A DNA stretch of 64,000 nt from JAFLCL01 sp964502175 (lineage in GTDB: Bacteria; Myxococcota_A; Polyangia; Polyangiales; Sandaracinaceae): the NCBI GenBank assembly GCA_964502175.1, contig CAZCVE010000007.1, forward strand, positions 182,728 to 246,727. Reading direction: 5' to 3'. The position numbers and the translations under genes are program-made. The notes beneath the pieces were generated by a model that ran no database searches, was not told where the DNA came from, and saw nothing but the letters and a program-made list of their open reading frames with translations. Positions 7,392 to 15,337 of the stretch are shown one piece after another; positions within the stretch are counted from its first letter, which is position 1; every line of letters starts with the position of its first letter.

Positions 7392-8702
7392 ATGACCTCG
7401 ACGCTCCTCCGCACGCTCCCGATCGTTGCCGTCGTCTTGACGGCTCCCTTCTTCTCCGGATGTCCGACCACGCCGATGGAGACCAGCGACGCAGGGCCGC
7501 GTCCCGACTCCCCTGGCGCGAGCACCGACGACGTGGGTCCGTCGAGCGGTCCCACGTACACCGGCGAGGTGCGGCCGATCCTCGCGGAGCACTGCACGGG
7601 CTGCCACGTGACCGGCGGCATCGCGCCGTTCGCGCTCGACAGCTACGCGCTCGCGCAGGCCTTCGGTGGACGCATCGTCGAGGTCACCGAGCAGCGGATC
7701 ATGCCGCCGTTCCTCGCGGACAACTCGGGCGAGTGCAACACGTACCGCGACGCGCGCTGGCTCTCGGACGACGAGCTCGCGACGCTCGCGCGCTGGGTCG
7801 AGATCGGGATGCCCGAGGGCGATCCGAGCATCACGCCGCCGACGCCGATGCTGCCGCCGTCGCTCGCGCCGAGCGAGATCACGACGACGCTCGACATCGG
7901 CGCCGAGTGGACACCGCCCGCGACGGAGACCGACAGCTCTCGCTGCTTCGTCGTCGACATGAGCGAGGTCGGCGATCAGTTCATCACGGGTTACGAGGTC
8001 ATGCCGGGCGACGCACGCATCGTCCACCACGTGATCCTCTACGAGCCTTCGAACGAGGCGGCCTCGGCGACAGTGTCGAGCCTCGAGGACGAAGACACGG
8101 CGCTCGGATACGACTGCAGCGGCGGCATCGGCGCCTCGGCCTACCCCGTCGCGCTGTGGGCGCCGGGCAGCGGCGCGCAGCACTTCCCCGAGGGCACCGG
8201 CGTGCGCGTGGGGAGCTGGCCCGCCGTGATCCAGGTCCACTACAACACCATCAACGCAGGCGCTCAGCCCGACCGCACGCGCATCCACCTGAGCAGCGTG
8301 CGTACGGGCGTGACGCCTGCGGTGATCACGCCGATCTCGGACCCCGCGAACCTGCGCCTCCCGCCGCGCATGGCGTCGGTGTCGCAGACGATCGAGCAGA
8401 CGGTGCCCGTGAACATCCGCGTGTACGGCATCTTCCCGCACATGCACCAGCGCGGCATCGGTGCGCGCGCAGAGCTGATCCGCGGCGGCACGAGCGACGC
8501 GCAGTGCCTCACGGAGCTGCCGCGCTGGGACTTCAATTGGCAGCTCGGCTACTACTACTCGAGCCCCTTCGACGTCGCGCGCGGCGACACGGTGCGCGTG
8601 ACCTGCGACTTCAACACGATGGGCGAGACCGACATGGTCACGTGGGGCGAGACCACCCAAGACGAGATGTGCATCGTCTACTTCTACGTGACCGCGTCGT
8701 AG
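7392..8702 (+). CDS. Secreted copper type II monooxygenase-like lipoprotein with a haem c motif
   Basis: A 436-residue protein starting at ATG 7392, with signal peptide and lipobox FFSGC, a short Pro/Ser/Asp linker, then EVRPILAEHCTGCH, a c-type cytochrome CxxCH motif near residue 75. The rest resembles the copper type II, ascorbate-dependent monooxygenase C-terminal fold found in many myxobacterial proteins. Possible copper ligands are the His pair of RIVHHVILYEP, VIQVHYN and the HMH of GIFPHMHQRG. It should act outside the cytoplasm. The substrate is unknown. It is divergent from the FHA-sigma54 activator, with a palindrome between them, so it is a candidate target of that regulator. Confidence 0.8.
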   Translation: MTSTLLRTLPIVAVVLTAPFFSGCPTTPMETSDAGPRPDSPGASTDDVGPSSGPTYTGEVRPILAEHCTGCHVTGGIAPFALDSYALAQAFGGRIVEVTEQRIMPPFLADNSGECNTYRDARWLSDDELATLARWVEIGMPEGDPSITPPTPMLPPSLAPSEITTTLDIGAEWTPPATETDSSRCFVVDMSEVGDQFITGYEVMPGDARIVHHVILYEPSNEAASATVSSLEDEDTALGYDCSGGIGASAYPVALWAPGSGAQHFPEGTGVRVGSWPAVIQVHYNTINAGAQPDRTRIHLSSVRTGVTPAVITPISDPANLRLPPRMASVSQTIEQTVPVNIRVYGIFPHMHQRGIGARAELIRGGTSDAQCLTELPRWDFNWQLGYYYSSPFDVARGDTVRVTCDFNTMGETDMVTWGETTQDEMCIVYFYVTAS

Positions 8703-8737
8703 CTGAGGCGTGACGAGCGGTGTCGTGCGCGCTCGTC

Positions 8738-9166
8738 TCACGCCGCGCGCAACGCCACGGTGCCGGACGCGAACTGGTGACGGGTGAATGCCTCCTCCTG
8801 CTCCCGTGCACGCGCGACGAAGTCGGGCGCCACCACGGGCAGGAGGGCGGCCGCTCGCTGTGTCGCCTCACACTCGGCGCGGAGCTCGTCGAGCTCGCGA
8901 GCGAAGACGGCGTCCAGCGGTTCTCCGAGGTAGCGGGACGCGAGAGCGGCAGCGCGTCCCGGATGTCCCGCCTGGAGCCACAACGAAACGGCGCTGATGC
9001 GCAGGATGCCCCTCGTCCGCGGTCGAGGTTCCTCGGCGACGTCGGCAGCCTGCTCCTCGCGCTCCGCCGCGCGCTCGAGCCGCTCGCGAGCCGCCTCCAC
9101 GCGCCCATCCAGGGCCAAGAGACGTGCGTCCGCAGCGAGCTTCATCGCCTCTTCGTGCGCGTTCAT
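8738..9166 (-). CDS. Hypothetical helical protein, third gene of an unknown operon
   Basis: A 142-residue protein, almost entirely helical (MNAHEEAMKLAADARLLALD, then GRVEAARERLERAAEREEQA), rich in Ala, Glu and Arg. The pattern is compatible with one or two TPR-like helical hairpins plus a coiled coil. The ATG overlaps the stop of the preceding gene by 4 nt (ATGA), which indicates translational coupling. There is no signal peptide or membrane segment. The family is not recognised. It could be a scaffold or partner for the two upstream products. Confidence 0.7.
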   Translation of the reverse strand: MNAHEEAMKLAADARLLALDGRVEAARERLERAAEREEQAADVAEEPRPRTRGILRISAVSLWLQAGHPGRAAALASRYLGEPLDAVFARELDELRAECEATQRAAALLPVVAPDFVARAREQEEAFTRHQFASGTVALRAA

Positions 9167-9663
9167 GCGTCTCGCAGCATCGCACACGGTGTCGCGAGCT
9201 GCACCGCTACGGCGATTCCCGGGATCCGCGCTCCGCGTCCCGCGATCTGAGCGACCTTCTCGGTGAGAACAGCGCGAATGCTGCCAGTGTCCGTTCCACC
9301 GATCTCGAGCGCCGTCGCATGCTCCAGGTCCTCGCCCGGCACGCCGACGTAGTAGTCGAAGCGAGTGCCGCGGGCTGCCCGACTGATCACGCCCATCCCT
9401 CGCTTCGAATGAACGACTTCGAGCGCGATCGCCTCTGCAGCCCACTCGGTCGTTCGAGCCGAGTCCGCCCACGCTGTTCGCGTGCGGTCCGAGGGCTGCT
9501 CGAACGCGAGCTGCTCCCCCGACGTCGTCTCGCCATCGATCACGACGAGTGCGACTGGCGAATCGTGGTGACGTGCGAGCGCGAGCGCTCTCGTCGCCCG
9601 CAGCATCGAGAGCGTGTCGCCATCGAGACCCGGTTGAGCATCGAGTGTCAGGGCCTCGCTCAT
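9163..9663 (-). CDS. Hypothetical protein, second gene of an unknown operon
   Basis: A 166-residue cytoplasmic protein, coupled by 4-nt overlaps to genes on both sides. It has an N-terminal helical segment, a strand VALVVIDGE, and a C-terminal block ALEVVHSKRGMGVISRAARG, then TRFDYYVGVPGEDLEHATAL, then EIGGTD. Acidic residues after beta strands next to Arg/Lys would be compatible with a small alpha/beta enzyme or a degenerate PD-(D/E)xK-like fold, but that is a weak reading. No family is recognised. Sampled G+C (67-70%) is a little below many neighbouring genes. Confidence 0.7.
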   Translation of the reverse strand: MSEALTLDAQPGLDGDTLSMLRATRALALARHHDSPVALVVIDGETTSGEQLAFEQPSDRTRTAWADSARTTEWAAEAIALEVVHSKRGMGVISRAARGTRFDYYVGVPGEDLEHATALEIGGTDTGSIRAVLTEKVAQIAGRGARIPGIAVAVQLATPCAMLRDA

Positions 9664-10112
9664 GCTGCGCTCCGCAGCGCGTCGCGAACCTCGATGCCGA
9701 TGCGATCGAGCACGTCGTGCACGACATTTCCCGTGAAGGCGACCGTGGGCGGTTCCCCGTGTCCCGGGGCCAGGTCGATCAAGATCTCGCCAGCGACCGG
9801 ACCGATCTTCGCGGTCAGCTCACGCAGGGTCCGCACTGGCTCCACGAAGAAGTGAGGCCAGGTGACGACCCTTCCGTCCTCGAGCCGAACACGGCCGCGT
9901 CGCACGCGCGCTCGCGAGACTGCGTCGAGGATCGAGCGGGGTGCGCCCTCGAGCAGACTCGGCAGAGAGCGGGCGGTCGCCGCGGGATCGTAGCCGCCGA
10001 GCTCGAGGTCGACCCAGCGGACGTGATGAGACATTCCCCGCTGCTGGAACTCCGACCGGTACTGGCGCAGCACCTCGTCATCCAGCGCCTCGTTGACAGC
10101 GATCACCTGCAT
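9660..10112 (-). CDS. Hypothetical protein, first gene of an unknown operon
   Basis: A 150-residue protein with no signal peptide, containing RGMSHHVRWVDLELGG and VTWPHFFVEPVRTLRELTAK. The sequence alternates short strands and helices. It leads a three-gene operon (this gene, then 9163-9663, then 8738-9166), each pair overlapping by 4 nt. TATCCT lies 9 nt upstream of the ATG on the minus strand, a likely -10 element. Not recognised. The operon sits between the copper protein gene and lipA, transcribed opposite to both. Confidence 0.7.
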   Translation of the reverse strand: MQVIAVNEALDDEVLRQYRSEFQQRGMSHHVRWVDLELGGYDPAATARSLPSLLEGAPRSILDAVSRARVRRGRVRLEDGRVVTWPHFFVEPVRTLRELTAKIGPVAGEILIDLAPGHGEPPTVAFTGNVVHDVLDRIGIEVRDALRSAA

Positions 10113-10205
10113 GGTGAGTCGAGGATAGCCGGTAGTTACGGCAGGAACGATCCGTCACGGTTGCTCGCGGTTGCGGTCCGGGGGTGCGGGCCGCAGAGTC
10201 CGCGC

Positions 10206-11192
10206 ATGTCGCAGGAGCCCGTCACGCCGCCCGAGCCGCTGCCGCGCAAGAAGCCCGACTGGCTGCGCGTGCGCTTGCCGGGCGGTGAGCGCTACGAGTC
10301 GCTGAAGCGCACGTTCCGCAAGCTCGATCTCCACACGGTGTGTGAAGAGGCGCGCTGTCCGAACATCGGCGAGTGCTGGGGCGAGGGCACCGCGACGATC
10401 ATGATCCTCGGCGAGACGTGCACGCGCGGCTGTCGCTTCTGCGCGGTGTCGACGGGCGATCCGGGTGGCGTCGTCGATCCGCGCGAGCCCGAGAACACCG
10501 GGCGCGCGCTCGGTGAGCTCGATCTCGCGTACGTCGTCCTCACGATGGTCGATCGCGACGACCTCCTCGACGGCGGCGCCGAGCACGTCGCGCGCACCGT
10601 GCAGCGCATCAAGCACTACAGCCCGAAGCTCCTCGTCGAGACGCTCGTCGGTGACTTCCAGGGCGTGCGCAGCGACGTCGCGACGCTCGCGCGTGAGGGC
10701 AAGCCCGACGTGTTCGCGCACAACGTCGAGGTGGTGCCCGCGCTCCAGCGCAAGATGCGCGACGCGCGCTGCAGCTGGCAGCGATCGATCGACGTGCTCC
10801 GCTGGGCCAAGGAAGAAGGCGCCGAGGTCACGAAGAGCTCACTCATGGTGGGCTGCGGCGAGACCGAGGCCGACGTGCTCGAGGCGATGCAGGGCCTGCG
10901 CGACGCCGGCGTCGACGTGCTCACGATCGGCCAGTACCTGCGCCCGACGCCGAAGCACGCCGAGGTCGTCCGCTACGTGGAGCCGCGCGAGTTCGACGCG
11001 TTCCGCGACGCAGGCCTCGCGATGGGCTTCCGCTACGTCGCGTCGGGCGCGCTCGTGCGCTCGAGCTACCGCGCGGCCGAAGCGTTCCTCCGCGGCATCC
11101 TCGGCGGCGACGCGACGGCAGCCGAGCAGCACGGCGGTCAGGCGTTCGAGGATCGCTACGGCAAGAAGACCCGCCTCGCCGTCTTGCCCTGA
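10206..11192 (+). CDS. lipA: Lipoyl synthase
   Basis: A 328-residue radical-SAM enzyme that inserts two sulphurs into octanoyl groups on lipoyl-dependent enzymes. All signature residues are visible: the auxiliary cluster motif C46EEARC51PNIGEC57, the radical-SAM motif C72TRGC76RFC79, and the C-terminal RSSYRA serine ligand. Length is normal for the family. The ATG at 10206 gives the expected N-terminus (MSQEPVTPPEPLPRKKPDWL). No lipB or lipoyl-dependent dehydrogenase gene is next to it. Confidence 0.97.
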   Translation: MSQEPVTPPEPLPRKKPDWLRVRLPGGERYESLKRTFRKLDLHTVCEEARCPNIGECWGEGTATIMILGETCTRGCRFCAVSTGDPGGVVDPREPENTGRALGELDLAYVVLTMVDRDDLLDGGAEHVARTVQRIKHYSPKLLVETLVGDFQGVRSDVATLAREGKPDVFAHNVEVVPALQRKMRDARCSWQRSIDVLRWAKEEGAEVTKSSLMVGCGETEADVLEAMQGLRDAGVDVLTIGQYLRPTPKHAEVVRYVEPREFDAFRDAGLAMGFRYVASGALVRSSYRAAEAFLRGILGGDATAAEQHGGQAFEDRYGKKTRLAVLP

Positions 11193-11202
11193 TCGCTCCG
11201 GC

Positions 11203-11613
11203 TCACGGCACCGAGCCGGCGCGCACGACCCACTCGGCGCGCTGACCAGTCACTCCCGCGATCAGCTCGAAGTCGCGGTCGTAGTGGAGGAGGCACAGGC
11301 GATGTCGTTCCGCGACGGCTGCGATGAGCAAATCGGGGATGCCAGCCGCTCGATGCCGTCCCGCCTCGGCGAGGAGCGCCATGACCTCGGCCGCTCGCCC
11401 GAAGTCAGCCTCCGACATCGCAGCGCGCGGCATGGAGGTCCGCTCCTCGCGCATGGCGTCGAGGTCCGCGGGTGTGCGCGCGCTGTAGAGGAGCTCGAGG
11501 TCGACGACACCGCAGGTGAAGACGTCGCCTCCCACCAAGAGAGGCACCAGGCGTGCTGCGACGGTCGGCTGTCGCAACCGCGCGAGCGCGCTCTTGTCCG
11601 CGAGATACTTCAC
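11203..11613 (-). CDS. vapC: VapC-type PIN-domain ribonuclease toxin
   Basis: A 136-residue PIN-domain protein. Acidic active-site residues are in place: Asp6 (MKYLADKSAL), Glu40 (VVDLELL), Asp in AGIPDLLIAA and Asp in LHYDRDFE. This arrangement is typical of VapC endoribonucleases that cleave specific RNAs. Its start overlaps the stop of the antitoxin gene by 4 nt, the usual vapBC order with the antitoxin first. It converges with lipA 10 nt away. Confidence 0.92.
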   Translation of the reverse strand: MKYLADKSALARLRQPTVAARLVPLLVGGDVFTCGVVDLELLYSARTPADLDAMREERTSMPRAAMSEADFGRAAEVMALLAEAGRHRAAGIPDLLIAAVAERHRLCLLHYDRDFELIAGVTGQRAEWVVRAGSVP

Positions 11614-11816
11614 CGCCAGGCGCCGTCCATGACCTCGGGGTCGGCGAGGTCGGTGCCGTCGAGCGACATGAGTCTCGCCACCGCCTTCTTGCGCACCTCC
11701 ATGGCGAGGACCTCATCGAGCGCCTTCTCGAGGGTGTCCTTGATCCCCTTCGTTCCGAGGATCCGGCGCGCGCGCGACAGCTTCTTGTCGTCGATCTCGA
11801 TCGTCGTCCGGTGCAT
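11610..11816 (-). CDS. vapB: VapB-type antitoxin
   Basis: A 68-residue antitoxin with an N-terminal ribbon-helix-helix-like segment (MHRTTIEIDDKKLSRARRIL, then GTKGIKDTLEKALDEVL), as in VapB/DUF2191 proteins, and a C-terminal toxin-binding tail ending LADPEVMDGAWR. It overlaps vapC by 4 nt. An inverted repeat and a -10-like CATACT lie directly upstream, so autoregulation is likely. Confidence 0.9.
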   Translation of the reverse strand: MHRTTIEIDDKKLSRARRILGTKGIKDTLEKALDEVLAMEVRKKAVARLMSLDGTDLADPEVMDGAWR

Positions 11817-11822
11817 TCACCC

Positions 11823-11853
11823 AGTATGCGTGAAACTTCGTCGTCATGCATAC
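11823..11853 (-). promoter_or_regulatory. vapBC operator-promoter
   Basis: GTATGCGTGA (11824-11833) and TCATGCATAC (11844-11853) form a 10-bp inverted repeat with one mismatch and a 10-bp spacer. A -10-like CATACT (minus strand, 11823-11828) overlaps the proximal arm and ends 6 nt before the vapB ATG. This arrangement fits repression by the VapB-VapC complex. Confidence 0.7.
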
Positions 11854-12036
11854 CCGTCATCCCATCGATGAACATGGAACCGTGGGGTGAAGCACACGAC
11901 GGGTGGCCGCTGCTCGTCGTGGCGAGTGAGACGCGGCCAAGGCCCGGGAGAGTGCCGCTCTTTCGCTCGTCTCACGCGACTGCTCGCGTGGTGAGGTGTT
12001 GCGTGCATCGCGCGACACGCCTGTCATCTTCGCGCG

Positions 12037-12636
12037 ATGACGACGACTCGCTTGCTCTGCCTCGGTGCTCTCCTCTCGCTCGCCGCTTGCGGTGATGGTC
12101 CCCGTGACGGTGATGCGGGCACGCCGATCGATGCGCGCGTTGCCGTGGACGCGCCCTCGAGCGACGACGCGCCGAGCGCTACCGACGCGCCCTCGAGCGA
12201 CGACGCACCGCTGAGCCTCGACGCGCGAGAGTTCGCAGACACCGCACGCGGTGGTGACGCGTATGTGGAGCGCGACGACGCTGGCCCGCCGACCGACACG
12301 GGCTGCACGTACATCGACGAGCCGATCATCGTGTACTGCGTCGACGCGTACGACTACGTGCGCAACTGGACGGCGATCGAGGGTGCCGAGGCGTGCCCGC
12401 CGTACGCGACGGGGACCGACGGTGAGCGCTACGCGACCGTCGCCGAAGCGGTCGCAGGTTCCGCATGCGAAGACAGCTGCCTCTGGCGCGCGGGGATCAG
12501 CGTGTCGCTGCTCCGTTGCGGTCGACGCACCGGCTACATCGAGTTCCGCGCCGAAGGCTGCGACTCGGTGATCGAGACGCCCGACGGCATCTTCCGCTCC
12601 CGCGAAGAGTGGGACATGGCCGCGCCCTGTCCTTGA
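12037..12636 (+). CDS. Hypothetical lipoprotein with acidic low-complexity linker
   Basis: A 199-residue protein. The signal peptide ends in lipobox LAAC (residue about 18). A 60-residue Asp/Ala/Ser/Pro linker follows, with a repeated APSSDDAPSATDAPSSDDAP pattern. A C-terminal globular domain of about 110 residues contains eight or nine Cys (CTYIDEPIIVYC, ACPPYATG, SACEDSCLW, LLRCG, EGCDS, APCP). It is probably anchored in the outer membrane with disulphides in the domain. The family is not recognised, but the layout matches many lipoproteins in this window. Confidence 0.8.
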   Translation: MTTTRLLCLGALLSLAACGDGPRDGDAGTPIDARVAVDAPSSDDAPSATDAPSSDDAPLSLDAREFADTARGGDAYVERDDAGPPTDTGCTYIDEPIIVYCVDAYDYVRNWTAIEGAEACPPYATGTDGERYATVAEAVAGSACEDSCLWRAGISVSLLRCGRRTGYIEFRAEGCDSVIETPDGIFRSREEWDMAAPCP

Positions 12637-12649
12637 ACGACTGCGAGCG

Positions 12650-13816
12650 TCAGAGGGTGACGCTGGCGATCGTCAGGCTACCCGTGAGTGGCTCCGGCGT
12701 GCCCACGGCGGTGAGCGCTCCCGTCGTCGCGTCGATCGCGAACGTGACCACGCCGCCGCCCGCCGTGACGTAGGCGAAGCGCCCGCTCGACTCGATCACG
12801 ATGCCCGTCGGGCTCGCGCCCGTCGCGACCGCGGCGCCGGGCGTCGGCACGCCGGTGACGTCGTCGAGGCTGAAGGCGGTGACGTCGTTGGACGTGTTGC
12901 CGAGCACGTAGAGCGATCGTCCCGATGGGTCGATCGCCGCGGCGATCGGTCCGTCGCCCGGCATGACGGTGCCGAGGTTGGAGAGCGTCCCGGTCGGACC
13001 GACCTCGTAGTACGGCACGCCGTCGAACAGACACGGCACGTAGACGAAATCGCCCGCGGGGTCGACGACCACGTCGTGCGGGCTCGACGCCACCGTCGCC
13101 ACCGGCGTGCCGAGCGGCGTGAGCGCGCCGGTGGTGTCGTCGATCGTGTACGCACCGATGCGACTGTCGCTCGCGTTCGCCACGTAGAGCACCGCGCCGT
13201 CGGGCGACACGATCACGTCGAACGGGTTGGCGCCCGCCACCGTGCGCCCCGCGTCCGTGAGCGTGCCGGTCGCCGAGACCGAGTACACGGAGATGTCGTT
13301 CGACGCGGCGTTCGCGACGTACACGAAGCGCCCCGACGGATGGACCGCGACCGAGTTGGGCTGCATGCCTGCGGCGATCGTCCCGAGGGACGAGAGGTTG
13401 CCCGTCGCGTCGCTGATCGCGAAGGCGCTCACGTCGTTCGAGCTGCGGTTCGCGACGTAGACGAAGCCACCGACGGGCTCGACCGCGATCGCCTCGGGCA
13501 GCATGCCCGTGTCGACCGTGCCGAGCCTCGTCGGAACGCCGGTCGCGTCGTTGATCGAGAACGTCGTCACGGTGTTCGCACCCGCCGTGGCGTAGACGAA
13601 CGTGCGCGGGAGCGGCGGCGCATCGGGGGCACCCCCGTCATTGCCTGCGTCCTCCGGCATCGACGCGTCGTCGGTCTCGGCAGCGTCGAGGCTGAATGCG
13701 TCCGTGCCTTCCGCGGCATCGGTCCCGATCGCGGCATCGATCGACGTGTTCGACCCGCAGCCGGTCCCCGCGAGCACGAGAGTGAGCACAACCGTGAAGC
13801 TCTTCGAATGGTCCAT
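12650..13816 (-). CDS. Lactonase-like/YVTN beta-propeller lipoprotein
   Basis: A 388-residue protein starting at ATG 13816, with lipobox AGTGC and an Asp/Ala-rich linker to about residue 70. At least six repeats follow, of the form FVYVANxxSNDVSAFxIxxATGxLxxLGT, about 45 residues each. These repeats make a seven-bladed propeller of the lactonase/YVTN kind. It is probably a surface or periplasmic binding or structural protein; no lactonase catalytic residues are obvious. It converges on the lipoprotein gene at 12037-12636, with 13 nt between stops. Confidence 0.85.
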   Translation of the reverse strand: MDHSKSFTVVLTLVLAGTGCGSNTSIDAAIGTDAAEGTDAFSLDAAETDDASMPEDAGNDGGAPDAPPLPRTFVYATAGANTVTTFSINDATGVPTRLGTVDTGMLPEAIAVEPVGGFVYVANRSSNDVSAFAISDATGNLSSLGTIAAGMQPNSVAVHPSGRFVYVANAASNDISVYSVSATGTLTDAGRTVAGANPFDVIVSPDGAVLYVANASDSRIGAYTIDDTTGALTPLGTPVATVASSPHDVVVDPAGDFVYVPCLFDGVPYYEVGPTGTLSNLGTVMPGDGPIAAAIDPSGRSLYVLGNTSNDVTAFSLDDVTGVPTPGAAVATGASPTGIVIESSGRFAYVTAGGGVVTFAIDATTGALTAVGTPEPLTGSLTIASVTL

Positions 13817-13980
13817 CAGGCCTTGTAACACAGGGCTCCTGCAGGAATCCCCTTTGGGGAGGACGACAATGCATGTCGCCAATCGAGGTCAGCATCGGTC
13901 TCGCAAACGCAGACCAGCAGCACGATTGATCTGCGGAGCGTCCAATCGGGATCCGCATCCATGCGAAGACTGCAAAGCCA

Positions 13981-14310
13981 TCACGGAGCGGGCCAGCCGC
14001 AGGTGCGTTGGCAGATGTCGAGCATCGCGATCACACGCGCGAGGTCTTGCGCCGACTCGTGCTCGGCGTCCGTCAGCGTGTTCGCGAGCGCATCGGTCCG
14101 CGAGCCGGGCGTCGTCTCGAGGATCTCGATTCGGTAGACGCGACCGCCGCCGCTGACGGGGAGTGACTGCAGCGTGCGAAGGTTCACGTCGAGCGTGTGC
14201 TCACCGAGCGCTGTGCCGTCGTGGAGGATGCGCACGCGTCGCACGCGGTGGTTGGTCGGGAAGAGATCGACCTGTGGCCGCTGTTGCGGTAGGTCGAGGA
14301 GACCGCGAGA
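13981..14310 (-). pseudogene. Fragment of a NADase-type glycan-binding (discoidin-like) domain
   Basis: An open frame bounded upstream by an in-frame TGA (14311-14313) encodes QVDLFPTNHRVRRVRILHDG, then TALGEHTLDV and VYRIEILETTPGSRTDA. This resembles the C-terminal strands of the discoidin-like NADase-type glycan-binding domain found in myxobacterial secreted proteins. The N-terminal half of that domain and any signal peptide are missing. Only a GTG at 14244 could start it. A repeat cluster lies just upstream at the missing 5' end. I read it as a decayed remnant rather than a working gene. Confidence 0.5.
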
Positions 14311-14354
14311 TCAGCGCTCACGGCGTGAAGCAGATCGAGGTCTTGCGCAGACGC

Positions 14355-14504
14355 GCTCCGACGGGGACCAGTTTCGGTAGGGCGGGGGCTCGTCCCCCGC
14401 CGTGTTCGGGCTCCGACGGGGACCAGTTTCGGTAGGGCGGGGGCTCGTCCCCCGCCGTGTTCGGGCGTTGCCACGCGGCGGGGGGACAAGCCCCCGCCCT
14501 ACCC
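14355..14504. repeat. REP-like GC-hairpin repeat cluster
   Basis: A 55-bp unit is repeated twice head to tail (14355-14409 and 14410-14464), each holding the hairpin GGCGGGGG-ctcgt-CCCCCGCC. A third, inverted and partly diverged copy of the hairpin core lies at 14472-14504 (GGCGGGGGG-acaag-CCCCCGCC then CTACC). Together they make a direct plus inverted array like a BIME of REP elements. It lies between a decayed gene and the end of the next lipoprotein gene, and it could form strong secondary structure. Confidence 0.85.
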
Positions 14505-14547
14505 AAATCTTGGCTGCGCAGGGCTTCCTCCCCATCGCACCACGACC

Positions 14548-15252
14548 TCACTGCATCATGCGGGCGAGGGAGGCGCCGTACGCGCCGACCCACTCGTCGA
14601 TCGAATTGTCGTCGACGACGACCGCGCCGAACGCGCCGAGCGTGCGCTCGCCGCGATCCTGCAGGCGCGTGCGCGCGACGTGCACGCCGTTCGCGTCGAA
14701 GATCGAGAGCGTCGTCGTCGCGAGCGCCTTGCTCGTCGGGATGAAGCCGCCGGTGGCGACGCCCCACTCCGAGTGCACGACGGCGACGTACTCGGCGCCC
14801 GTGGCCGCGCAGAGCGCCTGCGCCTGCACCGGACCGATCACGGCGCCGTAGACCTCGCTGCGGTTCGAGCCGAAGACCGGCATGACCGCGCCGTTGATGA
14901 GCGGCACCGCGACGTCGGCCGGGTAGTGCGCGACCGACTGGTACTGCGGCGAGGCCACGAACGAGGCCGCAGGGATCACGGTGAACCGCGTGGCCAGCAC
15001 CGTCTCGGCCACGCTCACCATCGCGGCTGCACGACTCGCCATCATGTCGCTCGAGCGCGACGAGTTCCATCCCTGGAGCGCGCCGTTCGCGTCGCCCACG
15101 GACACCGCGACCACGGCGATGCGCGGCTGCGCGGGCGCCTGCTGCGTGAAGCTGCGGATGCTCATCGGACCACCGCAGCCGATGGCCGCGAGAGAGAGCA
15201 CCGCGAACAGACCCGCGAGCACGCGGGAACCCAGCATCGTGGCAGAGCGCAT
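14548..15252 (-). CDS. Hypothetical lipoprotein
   Basis: A 234-residue predicted lipoprotein (lipobox LAAIGC near residue 26). The mature part has alternating strands and helices, with QPRIAVVAVSVGDANGALQG, VPLINGAVMPVFGSNRSE, ATGAEYVAVVHSEWGVATGG and TTTLSIFDANG. This outline resembles envelope proteins that bind or report on other components, such as the CsgG/DUF4136-like group, but I do not assign a family. ATG 15252 is chosen because a GGAGGAAG Shine-Dalgarno lies about 7 nt upstream. Single gene. Confidence 0.75.
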   Translation of the reverse strand: MRSATMLGSRVLAGLFAVLSLAAIGCGGPMSIRSFTQQAPAQPRIAVVAVSVGDANGALQGWNSSRSSDMMASRAAAMVSVAETVLATRFTVIPAASFVASPQYQSVAHYPADVAVPLINGAVMPVFGSNRSEVYGAVIGPVQAQALCAATGAEYVAVVHSEWGVATGGFIPTSKALATTTLSIFDANGVHVARTRLQDRGERTLGAFGAVVVDDNSIDEWVGAYGASLARMMQ

Positions 15253-15337
15253 CGTTCGTCTTCCTCCGTAGAGCGAGCGTTCGTCGCCCGCGCGGGCGGA
15301 CACTAACGCCGGCGCCGCTCCGAGGAAACGGTGAGGG

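Noticed and set aside
9163..9663. Nuclease function for the second protein of the unknown operon
   Set aside because: The acidic residues do not make a complete PD-(D/E)xK or other motif; I left it as hypothetical.
11926..11975. 8-bp inverted repeat GTGAGACG/CGTCTCAC upstream of the lipoprotein gene
   Set aside because: The 34-bp loop and short arms give no support beyond chance, and there is no regulator nearby.
13848..13860. TCCCC-ttt-GGGGA hairpin upstream of the propeller gene
   Set aside because: Only a 5-bp stem, short enough to occur by chance in this sequence.
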